Positions 1-10,700 of a DNA stretch of 64,000 bases are shown here, piece by piece. Position 1 is the stretch's first letter, and the number at the start of each line of letters is the position of its first letter. The translations under genes were made by a program, and so were the position numbers. The DNA lies in assembly GCA_024663395.1 (NCBI GenBank), contig JANFAH010000029.1, positions 434,001 to 498,000 on the forward strand, in the 5' to 3' direction. The notes under the pieces were generated by a model that made no database searches, was not told the DNA's origin, and saw nothing but the letters and a program-made list of their open reading frames with translations. This DNA is from Pisolithus tinctorius (taxonomy: Eukaryota > Basidiomycota > Agaricomycetes > Boletales > Pisolithaceae).

Positions 1-84
1 CTATTCAATTATTGTTTCCCCATTGATTTCTGAATGTGGCAAAGAGAGAAACTACAATCATGTTATCAGAACTCTAAAATGGTA

Positions 85-1161
85 AAGAACTACCTGTACG
101 AGCTCAATGAGCTATGGAACATGATCAGGGAGACCGACAAATGCACTAAGGTGCACAAGTTTTGGTCAGGGCTCTGAAAGGAGCTCCAACGAGACCTATG
201 GAAAGAGAAATTGAACCCAGAGATCTCATCACTAAAGAAGATCTTGGCATCCGCTGAGATCCTCGAAATTGCCCAGACTGTCACTGGTGACTATACTCGT
301 AGATCTAAGTGACGAAGGAGTAAGCATAGGGCAGTGGGAAGTGCGGCTGCATCACCAGAGAGTCCCGAACCTCACAAGTCGGGACACAAGTGAAGATGCG
401 AAAGGAAGAGGAAATTTAAGGGCAAAGGCTATCGAAAGGAAGCCGCTACACCCGATAATCACACCCTGGGAGGGAAATGCACCAGACGTCCAGACAGGCG
501 GAAGTGTGATGCCCCTAAACTAAGCAAAGAGGAGCAAGAATGACATAAGGCAGAGGGCCTGTGTTTCATCTGCCATAAGTTGGGACACTTCTCGAGGAAC
601 TGCCCTGATCATCAGGTCGTGTCCAACACTGGCAGGTCTTCAGGTGTTATGAGCTTTGGTGTGGGCATGGACTTTGGAGATATTGAGTGCCAATGTCAGT
701 TGGCAAGTTTGTCTAGGCACGGCCCTGAGGTATCATTGAACTTCATTCAGGCTTGAGGGCCTACGAACCAAGAAGATGATGGCGTACCTGATGATGGCCT
801 CCCAGACCTGGAGAGTGTCTCAGACGATGAAGACTACTGGACTAGCGATAGTACCATTCCCGAAGAGGAAGCCCCAAATGACGGAATGCATGTCTATGCC
901 TATAGGAGCAACCAGGTCTGTGGAGTCTGGTGGGTGGGCACAAAACTAGGCACCCCCTGGAGGACAGGGCCATGGAATGACTATCCGGGATCTGCTACCC
1001 TGGTGATGACCTGAACTTGTTGCGCACTTATATGGACTCCTGATTCCTGGTCTATGATCTGATGGATGGCTGACACATGATTGTGGAAAGCAAACGAGAT
1101 GTATTAGGCCCAGGAGACGAGATTACAGTCGAAATGCACCTGCTAATGAACCCTGCTTTCT

Positions 1162-1166
<5 letters not shown>
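85..1166 (+). pseudogene. G1 gag (nucleocapsid) remnant
   Basis: Gag would form the particle that packages element RNA. The frame around 88-310 reads as a retrotransposon capsid segment (YLYELNELWNMIRE, then KEKLNPEISSL). At 562-603 there is a CX2CX4HX4C zinc knuckle, CFICHKLGHFSRNC, the nucleic-acid-binding end of Gag. The frame is stopped by TGA at 175-177 and 540-542, both at places where Arg would fit. Downstream (780-1,010) is an acidic stretch rich in Asp and Glu. The gene is cut by LINE1 at 1,166 and resumes at 7,777. The start lies at or before the window edge. Confidence 0.75.
1153..1166. repeat. Left target-site duplication of LINE1
   Basis: CTGCTTTCTGACTT here is repeated exactly at 7,763-7,776 on the other side of LINE1. 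The last two T are shared with the poly(T) that follows, so the true length is 12 to 14 bp. This length is normal for target-primed insertion of a non-LTR element. Confidence 0.9.

Positions 1167-1193
<27 letters not shown>
1165..1193 (-). other. Poly(A) tail of LINE1 (poly(T) on + strand)
   Basis: About 29 consecutive T on the + strand directly after the left TSD. This is the reverse-transcribed poly(A) end, where target-primed synthesis began. A second run of about 20 T at 1,719-1,738 lies inside the 3' UTR, not at the end. Confidence 0.92.
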
Positions 1194-1782
1194 CTCATTT
1201 AAAGTGCGTGAGGGCTGGTTTGCCCTATGTTGCACTATTCTATCGTAAAGCGACCTAACTAGGGCCCCCTGTGGCCCGCCTGAACCCCACAAGCGTGTGA
1301 ATGCCCTGGTGGCAAAGCCTTCGGCTCCCCACCAGTCCGCCGTTCCCGCCGGCCGTTTTAGTCACACCGCCTTGAAGTGGGGACGGCTTATAACTTCTGC
1401 TAGCTCGCTTTTCTATTTACACTGGCCCGGCTGCCGTTAGGCTAGCTGATAACGAAATAAACGTGCTTTTCCATGTCCCGTTGTGTGTGAGTGAATATCT
1501 GGTGCGTTAGGTCGGTACTTTGGGACGGGGGTGAGTGGTCTGGGGGACATAGGCGCGTTGTTCAGCGTTCTACCGGATGACGTGTGTCGCGGTGGGGGAG
1601 CAATGGGATGTATGAGCGAGTGGTTTGGGTATGCGGTGCATGCGTTCGTGGACTACTTTCCGTAGCGCGAATGGAGCGCTAGGGCTCTGTGGGAGCGCTT
1701 CCTTACGGTGCGCCTTCTTTTTTTTTTTTTTTTTTTTTGGCGGTCTTCGGCTCCGATTCGTCGTGATATCCTGTGATGTGCG

Positions 1783-4700
1783 TTATCGTGCGTTCGCGTT
1801 CTGCCTGGGGGTCTCACCGTGTGTATGCTGTAAACGTTTTGTGGCCGATATGTACTTGAACAAGTGGGTTTGGGCCACCTTGTTCGAGAGGAGGAATGCC
1901 ATCGAGTTGGCATCCCTTCCTAGCGCGTTGCGGAGTATGTGACGCTCTCTGTCATATCTTGGACACTGGAAGATGTAGTGGTGTACGTTTTCTGGTCTGT
2001 CTTCACCGCACTGCAGGCAGTTTGGTGAGTCGCTTCGCTTGAAACGGTGGAGGTAGCTGTTTAGCGGGATGTGGCCTGTACGGAGTTGTATGTATGTTCC
2101 GGTCTGTTTCTTTGGTAGCAAGGCAGCTAGTTTTGTGAACGAGCTGCTGGGCAGTTGGGGGTCTATGGCGGTTATGCGGTGGTAGCGGGGGGAGCTTTTC
2201 CATTCCCTCGTCCAGAGGGTTTTTAGTCTTGCGGTATGGAGTTGTTTGAGAGCGGAGACGCTCTGAGGTAGTTGGTTTCTTAACGGGGGGGGTAGGTCCT
2301 TTAGTGGGCTGGAGGAGTCGGGTCTTGTCGCGGCTGTTTTTGCCTCTCTGTCTGCGCGCTCGTTCCCTTCCACTTCCATATGTCCCGCTATCCAGCGTAT
2401 CGTAACGTCTTTCCTTGTTAGTTCTTGCCTGTTGAGAGTTTTGCGTATGGAGGATCTGAAATGCAAGAGTAGATGGTGACCTGGTTTAGCAGACGGGCGC
2501 TCACTCGATCTTATTACTGCTTGGTTGTCGACGAGTATGGTGACCGGGTATGTGGTTTCGTTTCTTGTTCTTAAAAGTTGTGCCGCCAGCAGCATTGCTG
2601 CTGCTTCCGCTTCGAAGACGGTGTGTTTCGATTCGTGGCCCAGGTGGTAACGGAGTGTGGCAACGTGTTGATGATCTACATACATGACTGCGGCTGCTCC
2701 CACTTGACCTCCTGTGCAGGAGCCGTCAGTGAATACGAGCGTGCGATCTGTGACTTTCCTGAGGTCCTCGATTGCTTCCTTTTTACTTGTGGCTATTACG
2801 GTTGTATGCGAGGGAAGGGCGCTGGGCGGTATTGGGCAAGGGTTGATAGTTTCGATTTCTTTCGGGGAGACGTTCAGGTCGTGGATTAGTCGGTGGAGGG
2901 CTGCTCGGTGCCTTTTGACATTTGTTCTGGCTATCCTGTTGACATGTGAGTGCAATGGGTGTGTTTCTGGTAACGATGATAGACGTAGTGTGGCTCTGTA
3001 AAGCGTGTGCTGTATGAGGAGGGGTGCCGGCAGGATGTCTGCGTGTGCTAGAAGTGCGTCAGTGGGGGTGGTTTTTAGAGCCCCGGTCGCTGCCAGGGCC
3101 GCTGTTCTCTGGATCGTTAGGATGCGTTTTGCGACGCCTTTTGAGCCTCTTGTCTTGGACGAGTGGTCCCCGGTGTAGGTTGGCTGGAGCCACACCGACG
3201 CTGCGTACATCACCTTTGGGACCACCACCGATTGGTACAGTTGTCGCATCAGTTTCAAGGGGATACCCCATGACGTCGCGGATAATCTTCTCAGGAGGAG
3301 GGCTTGCTTCATCCCCTTCGCTATTGCCTGGGCGGCATGAGTTTTCCACCTTAGTTCCTGATCAAGTATTACTCCTAGAAACTTATGGTTAGCGGTCGGT
3401 GTTATGGTAGAGTCTCTTAGCGTGAGCGGTGGCCTGTTTTTTGTCCTGCTAAGTGTGAAGTCCATTAGGGCGAATTTGCTTGTTTCGAAGCGTGAGTTGT
3501 GTTTGTTGGACCAGTCGTATCCACCTCCTTCTCTCTCCATCATATCGACTAGCGTGGCATGGGTGTCTGCGAAGGTTTTTCCTATGGCTATGAAAGCCGT
3601 GTCGTCTACAAATGCTAGTGTTAGCTCTTTTTTACCTTTCGCTGTATCAGCCAAATCCGAGCTGTATATGACGTAGAGTATCATTGATAGAGGGTCGCCT
3701 TGCCCTATTCCGTTTCGGATGGGGAACCAGTCGGATTCGTAGTCATCGAATCGTATCTTGGTTTTCCTGTTTGATAGCAGGCGTTCCGTGTAGTGTACTA
3801 TTTCCGGCGGGAGCCTTCGTTTCTTCATGTTGTGTAGAAGTCGGTCTGTGACCGCGTTTGGGAACGCTCCTTCAATGTCCAAGAACAGAGCCGATACCAC
3901 TTGTTTTTGCCTCCAAGCGTGTCGGATGGTGGTTTCGAGCAATAATAGGGAGTCTTCTGTCGATCGTCCTGGCCTTCCTCCGAAGTGCGCTGCTGGGAGT
4001 AGTTGGTGTTTTTCCAGTATGTATGATGTGCGGTCGGCCACTACTGCCGAGAGTAGCTTCGCCGTGGTGTTGAGTAGCGCTATTGGGCGGTAGGCTTTAG
4101 GGGTCGTGTAGTCCGGTTTACCTGGCTTTCGGAGTATAACCGTTATTGACTCTCTCCATGGGTCGTAGTAGGTTTTGAGCGTGAAGACTGCGTTGAAGAG
4201 GGGCAGGAGATAGTCGGAGAGAATGGGGGATCTTTGGAAGACGATGTTGGCTACTCCGTCGGGTCCCGGGGCCTTGTAAGGACTGAGGCCTTTGATCGTG
4301 CGCATAAGTTGGTCTTTCGTGATTTGGGACCAGCGTGCTGCTGGGTCCGGGTAGTCGTAGGCATGGGGTACTGACGACCGGGGCGGGGGGGGAGGGAAGA
4401 GCGCCCGCGCGAAGGCTTTGCTTTTGTCTTCGTTTGAGCTAAGCACGGTTTCCTCGCCTTCATCGTTCGTTCCTTTGAGCGTTGGTATCCTAGTCTTGCT
4501 GCCGTCTCCGTAGGGCCTGGAGATGTAGCCGTTTGCTATCCACAGATCTTCGTTGTTCGCTTCTTCGAGCCAGTCCCGCCAGTGGGTCTTTTTGGCGTCT
4601 TGTATGGCCTTCTCGTAGATCTTCGCTTTGCTTTTGCGTAGACTGTGGCACGGGTGATCACGGATTGCCCGGAACGTGAAGGAAGCTTTACTTAGCGTTT

Positions 4701-5724
4701 TTAATTCGTTGCGGAGTGTTGTGAGTTCTTTTGTCCACCAGCGTTTGTTGTGTGGGTGGGGTTTCGTTTTGGGGACTTCCTTCTCCAGCGTTCTACGTAG
4801 GGCCATTTCGACCCCTCGTGCTTTGTTTTGGAAGTCTTGTTCGTTGGCGATCGTCGTTGGTGGCCCGATTGCCCTGAGCTCCGTTTGTAGGGTGCTGTTG
4901 AACTTCTTCCAATCCACTTCACGGTAGTTGAAGGACGGGGGGGACGTGGATGGTGTGAGGGCTGTTTCTAGACTGGTTAGAATCGGGACGTGGTCAGTAT
5001 TGGGACCACGGTTTTCTGGGCTGGCGTCGCATTCCACCACGTCTTCTAACGCTGCTTCTGTGCAGAACACGTTGTCCGGTCTTGTCCAGTTTCCCGTGGA
5101 GGAGGACTGAAGCGTGGGTGTTCCTTTGGGTAGAACTTGTACTAGTCCGTAGTCCGCTACTAATTCTAGGAGTTTTTGTGCTGAGGCGAGGGCTGTTGGG
5201 GTGAAAAGATGGTGGTTTCGTTCTTCGTCCCACAGGGGGTGGTGTCTGTTAAAGTCTCCTAACCATATCATTTGGTCCCTTTCCGTTGGACGTATGTTTC
5301 TGATGTTCGCGGCTAGGAAGACGTTTAGTTCCCCTATTGTTCGGTCGTGCTTGCAATCGTTGTAGATGTTGAACAGTGTGTATGTTCCCTTTGCGGTCCT
5401 GACGCGTGTTACTACCACGTCCGCTGATGGGAATGGGACCTGTTCCCATGAGTTAGTACTAATTCTCGAGTTGATGAAAGTTACCGCTCTTGGCTTGGCT
5501 CCTTGCGCCAGTTTTGTGGTTGGGTATACTACCCTCCACCGGGTGTTGGCTCTTGTGTTGCCGAGTTGATCTATTGGGGGTTCTTGTAGCGCGAGTATGT
5601 CCCAGTCTTCGGCGATTTTGCTGTTTATTAGCGAGTGAAGTGCGATGTGAGAGGTGTTTAGGTTTTGTTGCCAGATGCGTAGTTTGGGTAGCGTGTTGTC
5701 TCGGGAGGGGTTTTCAGGCCTCAT
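1783..5724 (-). CDS. LINE1 ORF2: endonuclease / reverse transcriptase / RNase H
   Basis: A 1,313-residue protein that nicks DNA and copies the LINE RNA in place. Residues 13-250 are an APE-type endonuclease (LRIWQQNLNTSHIALHS near the start, WLGDFNRHHPLWD near residue 155). The reverse transcriptase lies at about 430-800, with ALFLDIEGAFPNA and the catalytic LAFVDDTAFIA (the F-V-D-D box). An RNase H domain follows at about 1,000-1,140 (LVFTDGSCTGG, then FEAEAAAMLLA, LVDNQAV and GNERADREAK). Near the C end is a zinc-finger-like CLQCGEDRPENVHHYIFQC. The frame has no stop or shift. Its ATG overlaps the end of ORF1 by 11 bases, so translation probably restarts there. Confidence 0.93.
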   Translation of the reverse strand: MRPENPSRDNTLPKLRIWQQNLNTSHIALHSLINSKIAEDWDILALQEPPIDQLGNTRANTRWRVVYPTTKLAQGAKPRAVTFINSRISTNSWEQVPFPSADVVVTRVRTAKGTYTLFNIYNDCKHDRTIGELNVFLAANIRNIRPTERDQMIWLGDFNRHHPLWDEERNHHLFTPTALASAQKLLELVADYGLVQVLPKGTPTLQSSSTGNWTRPDNVFCTEAALEDVVECDASPENRGPNTDHVPILTSLETALTPSTSPPSFNYREVDWKKFNSTLQTELRAIGPPTTIANEQDFQNKARGVEMALRRTLEKEVPKTKPHPHNKRWWTKELTTLRNELKTLSKASFTFRAIRDHPCHSLRKSKAKIYEKAIQDAKKTHWRDWLEEANNEDLWIANGYISRPYGDGSKTRIPTLKGTNDEGEETVLSSNEDKSKAFARALFPPPPPRSSVPHAYDYPDPAARWSQITKDQLMRTIKGLSPYKAPGPDGVANIVFQRSPILSDYLLPLFNAVFTLKTYYDPWRESITVILRKPGKPDYTTPKAYRPIALLNTTAKLLSAVVADRTSYILEKHQLLPAAHFGGRPGRSTEDSLLLLETTIRHAWRQKQVVSALFLDIEGAFPNAVTDRLLHNMKKRRLPPEIVHYTERLLSNRKTKIRFDDYESDWFPIRNGIGQGDPLSMILYVIYSSDLADTAKGKKELTLAFVDDTAFIAIGKTFADTHATLVDMMEREGGGYDWSNKHNSRFETSKFALMDFTLSRTKNRPPLTLRDSTITPTANHKFLGVILDQELRWKTHAAQAIAKGMKQALLLRRLSATSWGIPLKLMRQLYQSVVVPKVMYAASVWLQPTYTGDHSSKTRGSKGVAKRILTIQRTAALAATGALKTTPTDALLAHADILPAPLLIQHTLYRATLRLSSLPETHPLHSHVNRIARTNVKRHRAALHRLIHDLNVSPKEIETINPCPIPPSALPSHTTVIATSKKEAIEDLRKVTDRTLVFTDGSCTGGQVGAAAVMYVDHQHVATLRYHLGHESKHTVFEAEAAAMLLAAQLLRTRNETTYPVTILVDNQAVIRSSERPSAKPGHHLLLHFRSSIRKTLNRQELTRKDVTIRWIAGHMEVEGNERADREAKTAATRPDSSSPLKDLPPPLRNQLPQSVSALKQLHTARLKTLWTREWKSSPRYHRITAIDPQLPSSSFTKLAALLPKKQTGTYIQLRTGHIPLNSYLHRFKRSDSPNCLQCGEDRPENVHHYIFQCPRYDRERHILRNALGRDANSMAFLLSNKVAQTHLFKYISATKRLQHTHGETPRQNANAR

Positions 5725-7564
5725 TAGGGGACTGATGGGGGGGGGATGGGTCTGCTGGCGGGGTGTTCGCTGTGATTGTTGTCAGGGTAGTGGTGGGGGA
5801 GATGTCGTGTGTGGTGTAAGGGCGTGGTGTTGGACCTCCTCTCCCTCCACGGATTCTGTTATGTTGGCCGCGTCTTGGTGCAATGGTTTGGAAGTTTATT
5901 GCTTCTCCTAGCGTCATTTGTCTTAGCTGATTTCGAGTTGCTGGTTGGGTCGTTGGAGGGATGGTGGGTACTATGGGGTCTGACGGGCGCGGGGGTAGCT
6001 CGACTTGAGTCCATTCTTCTGCTGTGGGGAAGTAGGGCATTCTGTTTTCGGGTGTACGATCGTCCATGGCGTTACGTTTTCTGATGAACTCCGGACAGGT
6101 TCTGTCCGTGCTGGCGTGCGTGTCGTCCTTGCAGTTTACGCAGTGACGGGTGGTAGAGTTGCATTCTGGAGTTCGATGGGGTTGGGCGCAGGTACCGCAG
6201 GTGTCCGTCGCTTGGGCGCAGTCTCTCGCGAGGTGTCCTATGAGCTGGCATTTCAAGCATCGTACCGGTTCCTTCTTGTCTTTGTGTGGTCGTAATCTGT
6301 CTAGACCCCAGTATAGACCGTGTCTCAGAAGTTGGTTAGCTGCTTCCGGGGAAGCGAGAGATGCTAGGGCGTGGGCTACTTGTTGGTTGGGGGCGCGTTT
6401 GGATGGGTCTTTGATCCATTTGATCTGGGTAATCGAACCGGGCGGGATGTTGTTTTCGTTTTCCATGTTTCGAAGGGTGTCTGGGTTTTCTATATCAGTG
6501 GATACGGGTAGGAACGGGATTACCAGGTTGTAGTGTCTGTCTTTGATCCTGACCGTGCCGCCCAGGTTTGCCAGGAACGTCTCTTTGATTTCGGTCTCTT
6601 TTATCCATTTCACGGCTTCTTGGCTGTTGAGCTCGAGGAGAATACCGTTGTTGCGTAGGCGGGTGATAGATTTCAGCTGGATTTCCGGTCCGTCGACTCG
6701 GTCTGTCGCGTCTAGTGCTTGTTTGACTGCGTCGATAATGTTTTCCCTCGTGGCGGCGCTGTTGAGTACGGGGTGATCGCTGTCGGGGTCTATCAGTAAC
6801 TGCCTTTCTTTAATGGCGGAGTGAGCCTTAGCGTGTTCCGACGTAAAGCGTTTTCCGAGCGGGATATGGTTCGGGTTGACTGTTGTCGCTATGAGGGCGT
6901 CCCTGTATGGTGAGTGGCGAGGGGCAGGGGGAGATTGGGTCTTGATGTGGTCTTTTATTTCTTCTATCGTTGTTCTCAGCGTGTCCATGTTGATGGCCAG
7001 GTCTTGCACTTGATCTTCTAGATGCCTGAGGTTCGTGTTGTCGGGGGCGTTGTTGACTGTGTCGAACTTCTTGGCGAGGTCCTCACCCAGTGTTTCAAGA
7101 TTCTTGCCTGTTTTCTCCAGGTTGTCGGCTGCCGACCAGATCTTTGCTACCTGCGGGGTGATTGCCACTACGACCGAGGATTCTATCTTGCTGGATACTT
7201 CCTTGGCGACTGAGTCGGCTATGGCTGATGTCGCTAGTTCCCTGACTAGGTATGCGGTGGCTCGTATGGCCGAACGTAGGGTGTTAGATACCCCTTTGGC
7301 CTGCGATATACAAAAGAGGGCGTGGGAGATGTGTTCAGGTGTCGCTGGCTCGCCCTGGATGGTGTAGAACTGGTCCAGGTAGTACTTAGCTGTTTCTGCG
7401 TCCTTGACTTCTGCATCTGGGTCGTCGATGATGTCCTCGAGGGCGAATCCACTGCTTCTCGTGTTCTTGCTGGGCTGTGTGGAGCCTGGCACTCGAGGTA
7501 CTGGCGGGGGTCCTGATGTGGCGTGGGAGCTCGACCTCGAGGACATGCGTCCTGTCGAGGTCAT
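5714..7564 (-). CDS. LINE1 ORF1: RNA-binding protein with zinc knuckles
   Basis: A 616-residue protein, probably binding LINE RNA and acting as its chaperone. The N-terminal 40 residues are Ser/Arg/Pro rich. A long helical, probably coiled-coil stretch follows (about 130-235; NLEKTGKNLETLGEDLAKK). A basic middle domain comes next. Three cysteine motifs close together near residues 430-490 are CLKCQLIGHLARDC (CX2CX4HX4C), CGTCAQPHRTPEC and CVNCKDDTHASTDRTC. The tail is rich in Pro, Thr and Arg-Gly. The frame is fully open. The stop lies inside the first codons of ORF2 (shared ATGAGGCCTGA), a coupled arrangement also kept in LINE2. Confidence 0.9.
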   Translation of the reverse strand: MTSTGRMSSRSSSHATSGPPPVPRVPGSTQPSKNTRSSGFALEDIIDDPDAEVKDAETAKYYLDQFYTIQGEPATPEHISHALFCISQAKGVSNTLRSAIRATAYLVRELATSAIADSVAKEVSSKIESSVVVAITPQVAKIWSAADNLEKTGKNLETLGEDLAKKFDTVNNAPDNTNLRHLEDQVQDLAINMDTLRTTIEEIKDHIKTQSPPAPRHSPYRDALIATTVNPNHIPLGKRFTSEHAKAHSAIKERQLLIDPDSDHPVLNSAATRENIIDAVKQALDATDRVDGPEIQLKSITRLRNNGILLELNSQEAVKWIKETEIKETFLANLGGTVRIKDRHYNLVIPFLPVSTDIENPDTLRNMENENNIPPGSITQIKWIKDPSKRAPNQQVAHALASLASPEAANQLLRHGLYWGLDRLRPHKDKKEPVRCLKCQLIGHLARDCAQATDTCGTCAQPHRTPECNSTTRHCVNCKDDTHASTDRTCPEFIRKRNAMDDRTPENRMPYFPTAEEWTQVELPPRPSDPIVPTIPPTTQPATRNQLRQMTLGEAINFQTIAPRRGQHNRIRGGRGGPTPRPYTTHDISPTTTLTTITANTPPADPSPPHQSPNEA

Positions 7565-7762
7565 AGGTCAGCGGGTGTAGTGAGGACTCACTGGGTGGTG
7601 TTTTCGAGGTGGAGCAGGTGTATGCTTAAGTCTTGTGGCTGGGGTCTAATAGACGCTGCTATACGTCGCTTTTGCTTGCGACGGGCTCTGCTTTTCCCGC
7701 TGGTACTGCTAGGATTTCGGGGTCCTAGTCGGGGTGCCACGTGGAGCGGAGTCAAGAAGCGT

Positions 7763-7776
7763 CTGCTTTCTGACTT
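7763..7776. repeat. Right target-site duplication of LINE1
   Basis: Exact copy of 1,153-1,166. Removing the LINE and one copy rejoins the G1 sequence. Confidence 0.9.
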
Positions 7777-10700
7777 GATAGTTGGGACTGGTTTTGAAAG
7801 GGAGAACATGCTGGTATCCCCAAGGTGGAGCTGAGATGCCAAGAACGCGCACAGACCTGGAGGCCAAACTCCATGGGACATCCCATTGAGGACCAAATCA
7901 TCACTAAGCTCGAGGAACATAGCCTCCAAATCCTGGAAGGGGGAAACTTGGGACAGTTTGTGTGTGTTAGGGAAGATAAGATGACCATAAACGTACTTGA
8001 CTATCACCTGGCAGTCTGCCTGGTCCTCCTGCTGGAGAGGGTGCCTAGGCCGGACTTTGACATCGTGTGTTGGCATGTTAAGAGATTGTTTCACGCATGT
8101 GTAGCTTTAACGAGCAGTGACCCTCTGGAGGACGATGACTCAGGAATCTGCGAACTATTCAAGGGCACTGGAAATGATGAGACCCACGAGATTGTAGATC
8201 AGTTGGAAGATGCACCATGCGACATGATCCAGTTGAACAGTGTTAAGGTCTGTGATGAGGACAAGCTGACCCTACAGAGAAATTCCTCAATCGCCAAAGA
8301 CTTCATGTGAAAGATACCTAAGCCCCTGGTGGTCATTGTGCACATAAATGGCCATCCTGCACATGCGCTGATCGATACAGGATTGCTGGCTGACTTCATG
8401 TCAGTGACGCTCACAGAGCAATTGAAAGTGAAACATGTCTCGCTTGAAAAACCGCTCACCATTCAGCTTGCTGTTCAGGGCTCACGATCTAAGGTGAATT
8501 TCAGCACTAGAGCCTGCTTCCAATATCAAGGGATCGACTGCGAACGGTACTTCAATGTCATGAACTTGCAGAATTACAACCTGATCCTAGGGACACCATT
8601 CCTCTATCAGCACAAAGTGATGGTAGGATTACACTCACCTAGAGTCATTGTAGGAAGTGTCATGCCCACCGAAATGAAGGGAGTGCAGGTATCGACCCTG
8701 GAATCACATGTGATGGACATCTACCATGAGAACCTTGAGAAGGCAAGGAAGTACTTACAGGAATTAGCGAAGCCTCTATGCTCCCAAGTAGGAGCGATGG
8801 CCCTTCCCCCATTCCAAGCCATAAATCACGAGATCCCACTGATAGATGAAAAGAAAATATATCCTTGGCAGCCATCTAGATGTCCAGAGGCATTACGACC
8901 TCTTTGGGCAGAAAAGAAAAACACTTACTTAAAAACCGGCCGCTGGGAACTAACCGTGGCAAGGAATACTTGTCCCATGTTGCTGATACCAAAGGCCGGG
9001 AACCCTCTGTGACTCCGTGTGGTGGTCGACCTGCGCGAACAAAACAAAAATACGTGTAAGTTATCATCCCCGATGCCTGATATGGATGGCATCCTATGAC
9101 ATGTGGCCAAAAAACCATATAGGTCGATTATTGATGGGGCCAATGCATATGAGCAAATCCGGGTGATCCCTGAACATGTCGAAAGAATGGCTGTTACGAC
9201 CCCAGATGGAAACATGGTCAGTCTGGTAGTCCAGCAAGGTGACTGCAATGCGCCAGCAACGTACCAAGCCCTAATGAACCACATTTTTGGGGAATATGTT
9301 GGAACGTTCATGGATGTATACCTGGATGATATAATCATCTACTCTGAGACCCTGGAGGATCACATTAGACATGTCAAACTCGTGCTTGAAATCCTCACAC
9401 GGGAGAAACTTTACCTGAGTGAGAAGAAACTTCGTTTCTTGTGTGACAAAGTAAAGATCCTGGGTCGCATCATCACTAATGATAGAATAAAAATGGACCC
9501 TGAAAAGGTCGATCGGATCCTCAACTGGAAAGTCCCCACCAACCAGACATTATGCAAAGGATTTATCAGGTCAGTGGGTTACCTGGCTGATGACATTTAC
9601 AAGGTCCGCATACCTTTAGGTGTGCTCACAGAAGCAAGTGCTGAAACCCATCCCTTTCAGTGGACATTTACTGAGCAGCGAGCGTTCGAAACAGTGAAAC
9701 AATACGTTGCCACCTGTGCGAGTCACAGCCATGTTCCCTTGGAGTACAGACCCGACTGCAAACCCATCTGGGTTATGACCGATGCCTGCGGAAATGGAAT
9801 AGGTGGAGTGATTGCACAGGGGAAGGACTGGAAGTCTGCGAAGATAGCCACCTTTTACTCCACGAAGATGTCATCCGCTCAGTGTAACTACCCCATTCAC
9901 AAGCAAGAGCTCCTTGCAGGGGTGGAAACGATGTTGAGGCACTGGGATATACTGCAGGGCGCTCACTTCACATGGGTTACCAACCATAAGAGTCTGACAT
10001 ACTTGCTGGAACAGAAAGACCTGTCTGGGAGACAGGCATGCTGGTTAGAGAAACTGGCCGAGTTTGACTTTGATATCAAACATGTACCTGGTGTCGATAA
10101 CATCCTCCCAGATGCCCTCTCTCGAATGTATGAATTCGACGCACCAGGGACTATCCGTGCACCAAGCGAATATCTGCATCACAACCTAGAGATTGAGGAG
10201 CCTGCCAATATGGAGGGATGTCAGCCAATCATCAGTGCACCTTTGTATGTTGGCGTTGAAGCAATGGCGATGTCCACCAGATCCCAAGCATGGGCAACAG
10301 TGAAACAACTGGAAGACACTTTGCTGGATGACACCCCCAAGACGCCCAAGGCAGCAGGACCGTCCTCTGTGCGCCAATTGTGATTAGTGCTGAAACCTCT
10401 GGCGATGCCCTCTCCAGTGAGCATTGAGGAGCAACCTATGGAAAGGGAGCTGCCCGCTGCAATGAGCAGTGCGGAAAATGCATGCAAACATACAGAGGAC
10501 GCACCTACCCCACCCACTACCAAGAAGGCGACCATGCATCGTTGTCATCCTCCTACACCGCCTGCAGAGACTGGCTGACCTGAAACAGGTATCGAGTTTG
10601 CTAGGAGAGTGAAAAATCGCTTCGTTCTTCTTGGCCCAGGCAAATGAAGGAAGGGGGATGAGGATGGTGAACGTCCCCCACCTGAGGACACACATGCTGT

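Larger units (their letters stand above)
1167..7762 (-). mobile_element. LINE1: full-length non-LTR retrotransposon (Tad1-like)
   Basis: On the minus strand this 6.6-kb unit has a short 5' UTR (7,762-7,565), ORF1 with zinc knuckles, ORF2 with endonuclease, reverse transcriptase and RNase H, a 3' UTR of about 590 bp, and a poly(A) tail (T-run 1,165-1,193 on the + strand). It is flanked by a 14-bp TSD inside G1. Both ORFs are open over their full length and CpG is abundant, unlike the decayed G1 around it. It therefore looks recent and possibly still competent. LINE2 at 31,351 is an older, mutated copy of the same family: its 5' end and 3' UTR match. The clade name is from domain order only. 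Confidence 0.93.

Noticed and set aside
1719..1738. Second poly(T) run as a possible LINE end
   Set aside because: It lies inside the 3' UTR just past ORF2; the TSD and the matching 3' UTR of LINE2 place the true end at 1,165-1,193.
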